Below are positions 34,625 to 43,457 of a stretch of 55,073 nucleotides of DNA, piece after piece (the first letter of the stretch is position 1; the number at the start of each line of letters is the position of its first letter). The stretch is from an uncultured Campylobacter sp. GTDB lineage: Bacteria; Campylobacterota; Campylobacteria; Campylobacterales; Campylobacteraceae. The stretch lies in NCBI RefSeq assembly GCF_937981295.1, contig NZ_CALJPC010000067.1, forward strand, positions 1 to 55,073, written 5' to 3'. The notes under the pieces are model-generated. The model had not been told where the DNA came from. It worked only from the letters and a program-made list of their open reading frames with translations, and did no database searches. A program made the position numbers and the translations under genes.

Positions 34625-35611
34625 TTATAAAATTTCGCGCCTTAGCTCATCAGCACTCTTTGGCGAAAGAAGCGCCGGGGCGATGTCAAATACGCTAAAC
34701 GCGCCGCGCTCGCCTCTTTGCGCCAAGCGATACGCCGCGCGGGCGTAGGCTACGAGCACGCTTGCGGTAAATTCGGGATTTGAGTCAAGCTTTAGCGAAA
34801 ACTCGATCAAGTGTTTATTTTCTCCGCGCTCGCCCGTCGCTCCGCTTCGCAAGACGAATCCTCCGTGAGGGATGCCGCCGTGCTCTTTTTTAAGCGTCGC
34901 AAGACTTACGAAATGCACGCTCGTATCGTAGTCGGCAAAGTAATTGGGCATCGTTTTTATCTCTTTTTCGATGCGCGCTTTATCGGCGCCGTCTTCGGCC
35001 ACGACGTAGCACTCGCGCAGGTGTTTTTCACGCGTGCTAAGTCTCGGGGTTTCGCCTGCGCGGACTCGCTTCAAGGCGCTTTCTATCGGCACGGTGTATT
35101 GGCGTGCATCCACGACGCCCTCGATCCTGCGGATGGCGTCTGAGTGGCCTTGGCTTACGCCTTTACCCCAAAATGTGTAGCTGCTGCCGTTTTCTAGCAC
35201 GCTCTCGCCAAATAGGCGGCTTAGCGAAAACAGTCCCGGATCCCAGCCTACGGCGATGATACCAACTTTTCCGCCCGCTTTGGCGGCGGCGTCTACCGCG
35301 GCGAAGTGCTCAGGTATTTTTGCGTGCGTATCGAAGCTATCTACGACGTTAAAGCTCTGCGCAAACTCGGGCGTCTGCGTCGGCAGATCCGTCGCGCTAC
35401 CGCCGCAAAGCACCAAAACGTCAAATTCGCCCTTGTGCGATAAAATTTCATCCGCGCTAAATACCGGCGCGCCGCACGTTTGCACGCTGTGCGGCTCGCG
35501 GCGAGAAAACACCGCCGAAAGCTGCAAATCCTTGCTATTTCGCACGGCAAGCTCTACGCCGCGACCTAAATTTCCATATCCTAAAACTGCTATTTTTATT
35601 TTTTCGCTCAT
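34625..35611 (-). CDS. ddh: meso-Diaminopimelate D-dehydrogenase
   Basis: Ddh converts tetrahydrodipicolinate to meso-diaminopimelate in one NADPH-dependent step. The 328-residue protein starts IKIAVLGYGNLGRGVELAV (Rossmann loop) and contains VLCGGSATDLP, SFDTHAKIPEHF, VGWDPGLFSLSR, FWGKGVSQGHSDAIRRI and HGGFVLRSG. These are hallmarks of the family. Most Proteobacteria use the succinylase route (DapCDE), so this enzyme is notable here and may have been acquired. It lies 43 bases upstream of metN in the same direction and could share its transcript. Confidence 0.93.
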   Translation of the reverse strand: MSEKIKIAVLGYGNLGRGVELAVRNSKDLQLSAVFSRREPHSVQTCGAPVFSADEILSHKGEFDVLVLCGGSATDLPTQTPEFAQSFNVVDSFDTHAKIPEHFAAVDAAAKAGGKVGIIAVGWDPGLFSLSRLFGESVLENGSSYTFWGKGVSQGHSDAIRRIEGVVDARQYTVPIESALKRVRAGETPRLSTREKHLRECYVVAEDGADKARIEKEIKTMPNYFADYDTSVHFVSLATLKKEHGGIPHGGFVLRSGATGERGENKHLIEFSLKLDSNPEFTASVLVAYARAAYRLAQRGERGAFSVFDIAPALLSPKSADELRREIL

Positions 35612-35669
35612 TTTTTATCCTTCAAATTTTAAAATTTAGCGCGTAAAACGGCGCGCTGCCGATGAAATT

Positions 35670-35816
35670 TTACCTCAGTAGGAAATAATAAATCACGTAT
35701 AACCAACTTAAAAATCCGTGGATTATCGCCCACATTATGCTTTTATTGACTCCCCACGATAGTGCGACGGCTATGACCGTGCCTAACGTAAATCCACCGA
35801 TACTACCTTTTGACAT
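35670..35816 (-). CDS. Small hydrophobic membrane protein (48 residues)
   Basis: A short frame between ddh and valS begins MSKGSIGGFTLGTVIAVALS and ends LYVIYYFLLR. Two hydrophobic stretches surround VNKSIMWAIIHG. A strong AAGGAG site precedes the ATG by 5 bases, and the stop is clean. The conserved-looking pattern (W-x-x-N-K-S-I-x-W-A-I-I-H-G) resembles short conserved bacterial proteins that I have seen but cannot name. It is likely a real inner-membrane micro-protein. Confidence 0.75.
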   Translation of the reverse strand: MSKGSIGGFTLGTVIAVALSWGVNKSIMWAIIHGFLSWLYVIYYFLLR

Positions 35817-35856
35817 ATTTTTCTCCTTGATTTAAATTTAGACTCAAACGAGCGGG

Positions 35857-38667
35857 CTACTCGCCAAACGCCTTTAGCTCGTCGCATACTTTGGCGAATT
35901 TTTCCTGCGCGCTTTGCAGCCCTTCGCGGTTTGCGGCGACGACGTCAGCGGGCGCGGAGGAGATAAATTTTTCATTGCCAAGCATTGCAGAGAGCTTTTC
36001 GATCTCTTTTTGCAGCTTTGCCTTTTGCGCGTTAAGACGCGAAATCACGCCGCTAAGATCGACCCCCTCAAGCGGCACGAAGCTTTCTAAATTCTCGCTC
36101 ACGTCGCGGGCGGAATTTGCGATATTTTGCTGCGTAAATTCCACTTCATCTACCTTTGCTAGCGTTTTGATATAGTCCGCGGCGGCGCTTAGATCGACTG
36201 CGGATTTGACGTAGGCTTTGGCTACGCGCGCATTGCCGAGCTCGATCGTCGCCTTTGCGCGGCGGATGCTAACGATCGCTTTGATAACGAGCGAAAATAG
36301 CTCTTCGATCCGCTCGTCGCGCTCACCAGGCTGTGGGTATCGCATCACCATGATGGAGCGTGCGTCTTGCAGCTTCGTGCCGCTTAGCTCCTGATACAGA
36401 TACTCGCTTAGAAACGGCATAAACGGGCTTAGCAGCTTCATCGCTTCTTTAAAAATCATCCCCAGCTCGCCTATCGCGGCCTTGTCCGCCTTGCTAAGCT
36501 CGATGCCCCAGTCGCAAAACTCGTCCCAAAAAAACTTATAAAGCTCGGTCGCAGCGTCGTTGAAGCGGTATTCGTCTAAATTTTCCCGCACCGCGCCCAC
36601 GCAGCAGTTAAAGCGCGAAAGCATATATTTGCCGAGGCTCGTTTTGATCCGCGCCGCGTCCAAATCGTCAAATTTAGAGGCGTTTAAAAGCAAAAATTTG
36701 CTCGCGTTATAAAGCTTATTCGTAAAATTTCGATATATCAAAAGCTTATCGTCGCTAAGGCGCAGATCGCGCCCCTGCACGCACAAAATCGTAAGCGTAA
36801 AGCGCAAAATATCGGCGCTAAATTCATCGATTTTTAGCAGCGGATCGACTACGTTTTTGCTCGATTTGCTCATCTTTTTGCCGTCTTTGTCCTTAACTAA
36901 GGCATGCAGATAGATGTCGCGAAACGGCAGCTCTCCCATGGCGTTTTGGCACTGAAACATCATACGCGCGACCCAGAAAAACAAAATGTCAAAGCCGGTA
37001 ATTAGCATGGTATTTGGATAAAATTCGCTCAAATCCTCCTCAAACCATTTCTCGTTTTTTAATACCTCGCCGTTACCCCAGCCAAGCGTGCTGATCGGCC
37101 AAAGACCGCTTGAGAACCATGTATCGAGCACGTCGGGATCTTGGGTAAAATTTTTGCCGCCGCATTTCGGGCAGGCATCGGGGCTCTCGCGCTCATCCGC
37201 CCACTGATGGCCGCAGTCGCAGTAAAACACGGGAATTCTATGCCCCCACCACAGTTGGCGGCTGATGCACCAGTCCTTCAGCTCGCGCATCCAGGCGTTG
37301 AAGCTATTGATCCAGTGCTTTGGGAAAAATTCCGCCTCGCCGGAATTTACTTTGGCAATTGCTTCTTTTGCGATATCTGCGCGCACGAACCACTGCTGCG
37401 AGATGTACGGCTCGACGACGTTTTTGCAGCGGTAGCAGTAACCGACTTGATTTTCGTAATCCTCTATTTTTTCGATAAAACCCAGCCTCTCAAGCTCCGC
37501 TACGATCTGATCGCGCGCGGCAAGCCGCTCTAGGCCTTGAAATTTACCGCACTGCTCGTTTAAAATTCCTTTTTCGTCAAAAACGGTGATAAACTCCAGC
37601 TCGTGGCGCTTGCCGACCTCGTAGTCGTTGGTATCGTGCGCAGGCGTGACCTTCACGGCGCCCGTTCCGAAGCTCATATCGACGTATTCGTCGGCGATGA
37701 TCTCTATCTCGCGACTGATTAGCGGCAGCACGACTTTTTTGCCGATCAAATTTTTATAGCGTTCGTCCGCGGGATTTACCATTACGGCGGTATCACCGAA
37801 GTAGGTCTCAGGGCGTGTAGTAGCCACGACTATGTAGTTGCGGCTCGTCTCGCTCGAATCTTTGCAAGAGTTTGAATTTTGCTCGCTTGATGAACTATTT
37901 GTTCTATCTGCACTCGCAAAATTCTGCACAACCTGCAAATCTTCATCGCGATACTTTGCCTCGTCATTTTGAGTTAAATTTGAAACAGAATTCTCACTTA
38001 AATTTGACGCTCGGCATCCGTTTAAATTTGATAAATTTTGTCCGTCCGCAAAGTAATAACGCAGATGATAAAGTTTGCCTTTGTTCTCCTTATGCTCGAC
38101 CTCCACGTCGCTTAGCGCGCCGTCGTGCGTGCACCAGTTCACCATGTAGTTTCCGCGCACGATGAGCCCCGCGTCGTATAAGCTTACGAAGGCTTTGCGC
38201 ACGGCGTTTTTAAGCCCCTCGTCCATCGTGAAGCGCTGTCTGCTCCACGCGGGCGTGACGCCCAGGCGCTTCATCTGCTTTACGATCTGCCCGCCGCTTT
38301 GCTCCTTCCAGCGCCAAACGTGCTTTAAAAACTCTTCGCGCCCGATCGTTTCTTTTTTGATCCCTTGCGCCAAAAGCTCGCGCTCGACGACGTTTTGCGT
38401 CGCAATGCCTGCGTGGTCTAATCCCGGTTGCCACAGCGTGCGGTAGCCGTCCATTCGCTTGTATCGCGTCATGATATCTTGCAAGGTAAAAGTGAGCGAA
38501 TGCCCGATATGAAGCACTCCGGTGACGTTTGGAGGGGGCATCATAATGCAAAAGTTTTTGCCTTTTTGCTGGATATCTTTATTGCCGTCGATCTCGAAGT
38601 AACCGCGCTGCTCCCAAATTTTATAAAAGCTCTCCTCTACGGCTTTTGCGTCGTAAAAATCTGCCAT
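35857..38667 (-). CDS. valS: Valyl-tRNA synthetase with an insert
   Basis: This class I synthetase charges and proofreads tRNA-Val. It has 936 residues against about 870-880 in relatives. HIGH is in PPPNVTGVLHIGHSL (45-59) and KMSKS in DGKKMSKSSKNVVDP. The CP1 editing domain has ATTRPETYFGDTAV and the GTGAVKVTPAHD-type motif. A C-terminal coiled-coil arm (LNAQKAKLQKEIEKLSAML) is present. Residues ~209-277 are an N/S/Q/D-rich insert at the entry to the editing domain, between HLRYYFADG and NYIVVATTRPE. Catalytic motifs are intact. It is near metN, as I recall for C. jejuni. Confidence 0.96.
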   Translation of the reverse strand: MADFYDAKAVEESFYKIWEQRGYFEIDGNKDIQQKGKNFCIMMPPPNVTGVLHIGHSLTFTLQDIMTRYKRMDGYRTLWQPGLDHAGIATQNVVERELLAQGIKKETIGREEFLKHVWRWKEQSGGQIVKQMKRLGVTPAWSRQRFTMDEGLKNAVRKAFVSLYDAGLIVRGNYMVNWCTHDGALSDVEVEHKENKGKLYHLRYYFADGQNLSNLNGCRASNLSENSVSNLTQNDEAKYRDEDLQVVQNFASADRTNSSSSEQNSNSCKDSSETSRNYIVVATTRPETYFGDTAVMVNPADERYKNLIGKKVVLPLISREIEIIADEYVDMSFGTGAVKVTPAHDTNDYEVGKRHELEFITVFDEKGILNEQCGKFQGLERLAARDQIVAELERLGFIEKIEDYENQVGYCYRCKNVVEPYISQQWFVRADIAKEAIAKVNSGEAEFFPKHWINSFNAWMRELKDWCISRQLWWGHRIPVFYCDCGHQWADERESPDACPKCGGKNFTQDPDVLDTWFSSGLWPISTLGWGNGEVLKNEKWFEEDLSEFYPNTMLITGFDILFFWVARMMFQCQNAMGELPFRDIYLHALVKDKDGKKMSKSSKNVVDPLLKIDEFSADILRFTLTILCVQGRDLRLSDDKLLIYRNFTNKLYNASKFLLLNASKFDDLDAARIKTSLGKYMLSRFNCCVGAVRENLDEYRFNDAATELYKFFWDEFCDWGIELSKADKAAIGELGMIFKEAMKLLSPFMPFLSEYLYQELSGTKLQDARSIMVMRYPQPGERDERIEELFSLVIKAIVSIRRAKATIELGNARVAKAYVKSAVDLSAAADYIKTLAKVDEVEFTQQNIANSARDVSENLESFVPLEGVDLSGVISRLNAQKAKLQKEIEKLSAMLGNEKFISSAPADVVAANREGLQSAQEKFAKVCDELKAFGE
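37837..38043 (-). repeat. In-frame low-complexity insert in valS
   Basis: About 69 codons with repeated CAAATTTATCAAATTTAAAC, TCAAATTTAAGTGAG and TCAAATTTAACTCAA words on the coding strand. The peptide has an NLSNLNG/SNLSENS/SNLTQND rhythm. A serine/asparagine-rich half follows. Confidence 0.65.
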
Positions 38668-38841
38668 CTTTAGCCTTTTTTTAAAATTTTAAATTTTGCG
38701 ATTTTAGCGGAATTTATGTAAAGCGCTCATTAAAGCGTGCCAATTCTGCATTATACAATAAAATGTAGTATTTAAATATATATATAAATATCGAATTTTA
38801 GAATATTTTAGATAAAATTTTAAAAAATCATATAAAAACAC

Positions 38842-38870
38842 TTGACATTAAAAATTCTACCTGCTATAAT
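38842..38870 (+). promoter_or_regulatory. Strong promoter of metQ
   Basis: TTGACA (38842-38847) and TATAAT (38865-38870), both perfect, are 17 bases apart. The start of transcription would be about 25 bases before the metQ ATG. This is the best sigma-70-type promoter in the window. Confidence 0.85.
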
Positions 38871-38900
38871 ACCGAGAAATTTTAACCAAAAGGATTAAAT

Positions 38901-39677
38901 ATGAAGAAATTTCTTCTCGCTTCGCTTCTTAGCGCCAGCGTCGTCAGCTTCGCTCTTGCCGAAAAAATCGTAGTCGCCGCTACTCCGATACCGCATGCCG
39001 AAATTTTAGAGCAGATTAAGCCTGATCTAAAAGCCCAAGGCTACGATCTTGAGGTCAAGGTTTTCAACGACTACGTAACCCCGAACCTCGCTACCGATAG
39101 CGGCGACGTAGATGCCGGATTTTTCCAACATGTGCCGTATATGGAGGAATTTAACGCTAATAAAGGCACAAAGTTAAAAGCGACCGTGGGCGTGCATTTA
39201 GAGCCGATGGGCATCTACAGCCATAAGATTAAAAATTTAAAAGATCTTAAAAATGGCGCCAAAGTTGCCGTGCCAAACGATCCGACCAACGAAAGCCGCG
39301 CACTTGATCTGCTCGTAGCCGCGGGGCTCATCGAAGTTGATCAAAACGCTAAACTTCGCACGCCATTAGATATCACGAAAAACCCTAAAAATTTGGAAAT
39401 TTTAGAGCTTGAAGGCGCCGCGCTTCCACGCACCTTAGGCGATGTCGATATTGCGGTTATCAACTCAAATTTCGCCTTTAACGCAAATTTAAATCCGATC
39501 AAAGATTCGCTGTTTTTAGAAAAGGCGGAGGGCAATCCTTACACCAACGTCATTAGCGTTAAGGAGGGCAACGAAAACAGCCCTAAAATCAAAGCGCTAG
39601 ATAAAGCGATTCAAAGCGAGAAAGTGAAAAAGTTTATCGAGACGCAATATAAAGGCGCAATCATTCCATCGTTTTAA
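38901..39677 (+). CDS. metQ: Methionine-binding protein of the NlpA/MetQ family
   Basis: This is the substrate-binding protein of a methionine ABC importer. The 258-residue protein has a signal peptide (KKFLLASLLSASVVSFALA-E), then IVVAATPIPHAEILEQIKPDL, DYVTPNLATDSGDVDAGFFQHVPYMEEF-type motifs and VPNDPTNESRALDLL. No lipobox cysteine is present, so it is likely a soluble periplasmic protein, unlike E. coli MetQ. It has its own strong promoter and terminator. Related genes occur as several copies in C. jejuni; only one is seen here. Confidence 0.94.
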   Translation: MKKFLLASLLSASVVSFALAEKIVVAATPIPHAEILEQIKPDLKAQGYDLEVKVFNDYVTPNLATDSGDVDAGFFQHVPYMEEFNANKGTKLKATVGVHLEPMGIYSHKIKNLKDLKNGAKVAVPNDPTNESRALDLLVAAGLIEVDQNAKLRTPLDITKNPKNLEILELEGAALPRTLGDVDIAVINSNFAFNANLNPIKDSLFLEKAEGNPYTNVISVKEGNENSPKIKALDKAIQSEKVKKFIETQYKGAIIPSF

Positions 39678-39691
39678 CTCCTCTCTTTTTA

Positions 39692-39720
39692 AAATTCGGC
39701 GCAGGATTCGCGCCGAATTT
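39692..39720 (+). terminator. Terminator after metQ
   Basis: AAATTCGGCGC (39692-39702) pairs with GCGCCGAATTT (39710-39720), 11 bp around a 7-base loop, 15 bases after the stop. The T-run is part of the stem. Confidence 0.8.
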
Positions 39721-39791
39721 GCTAGCATTCGCTATTTTGTTTACTATCTTTTTTTATAATTGCGCGAAATTTACCGAATAAAGGAAAAATA

Positions 39792-40616
39792 ATGAAAAGA
39801 ATTTTATCTTTCAGCTTTGTTGCCGCTATGGCTATATCTTCGCTTAATGCAGGCGTTTTGGCTACTGCAAAAGACGCAAATATCACTATTACGGATGAGG
39901 ATGTCGCACCGTTTTTAGCTCAAGGCATGCAGCACGGCGGACAGGAACCAACCGCCGATGAGAAGAAAAAACTAATCGACGATCTAATCAAATACAAACT
40001 TCTAATCGCAGAGGCGAAAAAATCAGGCATTGAAAACAGCGACGAATATAAACATCAGCTAGAGCTTGCTAAAGATGGCATCGCATTTAATCTATGGCAA
40101 CGCGAGCAAGCTAAAGACGTAAGCGTCAGCGACGAGGAAGCTAAAAAAATTTATGATGAAAATAAACAAAATTTCATGCAACCAGATTCCGTTACTGCAA
40201 GCCATATCTTAGTAGCAGACGAAAAGGCTGCTAAAAACGCGATTGCGAAGCTATCAAAAGTCAAAAAAGAGAATTTAAAAGAGGAATTTAATAAGCTAGC
40301 TAAAGAAATTTCAATCGATCCAAGTGCGAAAGAAAACGGTGGCGATTTGGGCTCTTTTGGCAAAGGGATGATGGTGCCGGAGTTTGAAAAAGCAGCGTTT
40401 GCACTAAAAGATGGTGAGATGAGCAAAACGCCGGTAAAGACACAATTCGGATATCATGTAATCTACAAAGAAAGCAGTAAAAAGGCTGAGACTATGCCGT
40501 TTGAAAAGGTAAAAGATCTCATTAAAAACCAATTACTTCCAAGCAAAGTAAACAAAAAAATCGATGATAAGGCTAACGAGCTATTCGGCAAATTAAACAT
40601 CGAATACGCAAAATAG
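39792..40616 (+). CDS. peb4: PEB4/Cbf2-like periplasmic peptidyl-prolyl isomerase
   Basis: This exported chaperone of 274 residues starts with a signal peptide (KRILSFSFVAAMAISSLNA). A SurA-like N-terminal helical domain (residues ~20-125) leads to a parvulin domain (~130-230) with SVTASHILVADEKAAK, GGDLGSFGKGMMVPEFEKAAFAL and VKTQFGYHVIYK. In C. jejuni PEB4 is a major antigen that assists outer-membrane protein assembly. Codon use is A+T-richer and free of inserts, consistent with high expression. The next C. jejuni gene, fba, is not adjacent here. Confidence 0.92.
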   Translation: MKRILSFSFVAAMAISSLNAGVLATAKDANITITDEDVAPFLAQGMQHGGQEPTADEKKKLIDDLIKYKLLIAEAKKSGIENSDEYKHQLELAKDGIAFNLWQREQAKDVSVSDEEAKKIYDENKQNFMQPDSVTASHILVADEKAAKNAIAKLSKVKKENLKEEFNKLAKEISIDPSAKENGGDLGSFGKGMMVPEFEKAAFALKDGEMSKTPVKTQFGYHVIYKESSKKAETMPFEKVKDLIKNQLLPSKVNKKIDDKANELFGKLNIEYAK

Positions 40617-40850
40617 TTTTAATTTTAAGGCGCGAGGCTATTAAATTTATATGCAAGTTCGCTGCGGCGCAACTTGCAGGGATAAATTTTAGCCCGCGCC
40701 TTTGTTTTATATACGCTAAATTTTGTGAAATTTTAAGATCACTCTTATATCGTCGGATTGTTAAATTCTAAATTTATTCGCTCTGCCGATGTTAAATTTT
40801 GCGGAATTTTAAGTACAGCCGGTTTTTACACATTAAATCAAGGAATTCAA

Positions 40851-41450
40851 ATGCTTTCTAATATCGTAAATTTTATCGTAGAATTTGTCGCAGGTTGGGG
40901 ATACCTTGGCATTTTTGTGATGATGTTTTTAGAAAGCAGCTTCTTTCCTTTCCCAAGTGAAGTCGTGATGATCCCTGCAGGCTATCTGGCCTCAAAATCG
41001 CAGATGAGCTTTGCTCTAGCATTTGTTTGTGGGCTTGGCGGCAGTATTACGGGCGCGCTGTTTAATTACTATCTATGCTACTTTTTTGGACGTAAGATTA
41101 TCGCTAAATACGGCAAATACGTAGGCATCACCGAGGAGAAATTTGCAAAATTCGAAGCGTTTTTTAACCGCCATGGCGAAATTTCAACGTTTAACTGCCG
41201 CCTAATCCCTGGCATCCGTCAATACATCAGCCTTCCTGCGGGGCTTGCAAAGATGAATGTCGCGCGCTTCGTGCTATTTACCGGGCTTGGAGCTGCGATT
41301 TGGACATTAATACTGATGAGCTTAGGATATTTCATCGGCGAAAACGAGGAGCTAATCAAGCAAGATCTGCATCTAATTACGATCGCTATGTTTGCCATCG
41401 TCATTATAATCTCACTCCTATATGTTTATTTTATAAAACGCAAAAAATAG
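40851..41450 (+). CDS. DedA-family membrane protein
   Basis: About 199 residues with five or six hydrophobic segments. Family signatures are visible: FLESSFFPFPSEVVMIPAGYLAS near the N-terminus, GGSITGALFNYYLCYFFGRK, and FFNRHGEISTFNCRLIPGIRQYISLPAG with the conserved arginines. DedA proteins help maintain the proton-motive force and recycle undecaprenyl phosphate. The ATG at 40851 is chosen for its AAGGAATTC site; the frame extends upstream into AT-rich DNA without a ribosome site. Confidence 0.92.
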   Translation: MLSNIVNFIVEFVAGWGYLGIFVMMFLESSFFPFPSEVVMIPAGYLASKSQMSFALAFVCGLGGSITGALFNYYLCYFFGRKIIAKYGKYVGITEEKFAKFEAFFNRHGEISTFNCRLIPGIRQYISLPAGLAKMNVARFVLFTGLGAAIWTLILMSLGYFIGENEELIKQDLHLITIAMFAIVIIISLLYVYFIKRKK

Positions 41451-41765
41451 TTTCACGCCAGTAAATACAAATACAATGAAAAATTCCATTTTATCGCCTT
41501 TAAGTTCAAATTTTTCAAATTATAATTTAAGCTAAACAAGAATTTTTATAATTTCACTTTCATAATCTGCGTGCGATACGATATTTCTGTTAAAGTGTAA
41601 TTATGCCTTAGTAGCGAATTCCAAAATATTTTTTAAGTAAAATTCTATTTAAAGCCTTAAATAATCATACTAATTTCTAAATTTTAATTTTTCGTTACGT
41701 TTTAAGCTGCTTTTAATACTAAAAGCTTTAAAATTCCATTAACAATTTCAACGAAAGGACTTATT
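41451..41765. other. A+T-rich leader region of aspA
   Basis: This 315-base stretch has no coding frame. It is much A+T-richer than other gaps and probably contains the aspA promoter. I cannot single out one -10 among several TAAT-rich words. GAAAGGA is the ribosome site before aspA. Confidence 0.5.
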
Positions 41766-43172
41766 ATGGCAAAGACCAGAAAAGAACACGATTTCATCGG
41801 TGAATTAGAAATTTCCGACGATTTTTACTACGGTGTGCAAACATTTAGGGCACTAGAGAACTTCCACCTAAGCGGACGAGCGCTCAAAGACTATCCATTT
41901 TTTATCAAAGCATTTGCGCAAATCAAAAAAGCAGCTGCATTAGCCAATAAAGAGGTCGGAGTCCTAGACGCACAAAAAGCCGACGTGATTGCAAAAGCTT
42001 GCGACAGGCTCATCGCAGGAGAGTTCAGAGATCAATTCGTAGTCGATATGATCCAAGGCGGCGCCGGAACTTCGACGAATATGAATACCAACGAAGTCAT
42101 TACTAACATAGCTTTGGAGAGCATGGGACACAAAAAGGGCGAATACCAATACCTCCATCCAAACGATCACACAAATTTGGGTCAAAGCACTAACGATACC
42201 TATCCTAGCTCGATCAAAGTCGCCGCTTACGCCAAGCTAACCGATCTACTAAAAGCTATGGAAAATTTGAAAAAAGAGCTTGAAGTTAAAGCCAAAGAAT
42301 ACAAAGATGTCATCAAAATGGGAAGGACAGAGCTTGAGGACGCCGTTCCTACTACTCTTGGAAACACTTTCAACGCTTTTGCTACCTACATCAAAACCGA
42401 TATCGCACTTATCAAAGCTGCTAGAGAGTCGATGACTTACCTAAATATGGGCGCTACGGCGATTGGTACGGGCATCAACTGCCACCCTGATTACAAAAAC
42501 GTAGTCGAGAAAAAACTGGGCGAGATCACCGGCGTTAAATTTAAAGCCGCAGAGGATTTCATCGCCGCTACACAAGATACTGCCGATTTCGTTCACGTTA
42601 GCGGCGCGTTAAAAACAGCAGCCGTCCGCCTAAGTAAAATCGCAAACGACCTACGTCTTATGAACTCCGGTCCTAGATGCGGTCTAGGCGAAATAGAGCT
42701 TCCTAAGATGCAACCGGGCAGCTCCATCATGCCGGGCAAAGTAAATCCAGTCATCGCTGAGGTTGTAGGCGAGGCTTGCTATGAGGTTATCGGCAATGAC
42801 GTTACGATTATGCTTTGCTCCGAGCGCGGAGAATTTGAGCTTAATGCGTTTGAGCCTGGCATCGCATATGCGCTATTTAACTCGATCGTGCTTTTGGAAA
42901 ATGCGATGAATACACTAGCTGAAAAAGCTATCAAACATCTAAAAGCAAACCCTGAAGCTTGCCTAAAATCGGTGTTAAATTCCGTCGGTATCGTTACGGC
43001 GTTTAATCCTTACATTGGCTACGAGAAATCCGCAAGTATCGCCAAAGAGGCACTTCAGACCGGAAAATCCGTCGGCGAAATCTGCCTAGAGCGCGGATAT
43101 TTGAAAAAAGAGGAGATCGATAAGATCCTAGAGCCTAAATCTATGCTCAACCCACATATGAGCAAAAAATAG
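41766..43172 (+). CDS. aspA: Aspartate ammonia-lyase
   Basis: AspA deaminates aspartate to fumarate, feeding fumarate respiration and the TCA cycle. The 468-residue protein has GELEISDDFYYGVQTFRALENF, TNEVITNIALE, HPNDHTNLGQSTNDTYPS, GRTELEDAVPTTLG and the signature GSSIMPGKVNPV (mobile catalytic loop). The YYGVQT and length distinguish it from fumarase C. dcuA follows after 285 bases, the pairing that I recall from C. jejuni. Confidence 0.97.
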   Translation: MAKTRKEHDFIGELEISDDFYYGVQTFRALENFHLSGRALKDYPFFIKAFAQIKKAAALANKEVGVLDAQKADVIAKACDRLIAGEFRDQFVVDMIQGGAGTSTNMNTNEVITNIALESMGHKKGEYQYLHPNDHTNLGQSTNDTYPSSIKVAAYAKLTDLLKAMENLKKELEVKAKEYKDVIKMGRTELEDAVPTTLGNTFNAFATYIKTDIALIKAARESMTYLNMGATAIGTGINCHPDYKNVVEKKLGEITGVKFKAAEDFIAATQDTADFVHVSGALKTAAVRLSKIANDLRLMNSGPRCGLGEIELPKMQPGSSIMPGKVNPVIAEVVGEACYEVIGNDVTIMLCSERGEFELNAFEPGIAYALFNSIVLLENAMNTLAEKAIKHLKANPEACLKSVLNSVGIVTAFNPYIGYEKSASIAKEALQTGKSVGEICLERGYLKKEEIDKILEPKSMLNPHMSKK

Positions 43173-43457
43173 TTTCAAACTAGGTGCGGCGCGGAATTTC
43201 GTCGGTTAATTTAATAGGCAAAATTCCGCAAAGTAGAATTCTAATAGATAAAATTGATCGTGCAGAATTCCGTAGATGCAGAATTTCATCAAGTTAGATT
43301 TAGCTTCCGTGGAGTAAAATTCCACTTGCGAAATTTTAGGATAAAATTCCGCATAGAATTCCGACCACTGAATTATAAAGATAATTCGGATTTTACCTGC
43401 TGAAATCTTTAGAATTCTGCGCGCCGTTAAAAAAATTACTTTATAAGGAGTTTTGCA
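43173..43457. repeat. Array of AGAATTCC/AAAATTCC units between aspA and dcuA
   Basis: From 43215 to 43375 about ten GAATTC or AAATTCC cores recur every 14-25 bases (GGCAAAATTCCGC, GTAGAATTC, GATAAAATT, GCAGAATTCCG, GCAGAATTTC, GTAAAATTCCAC and so on). This variant has AATTC rather than AAATTT cores. There is no gene. Confidence 0.6.
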
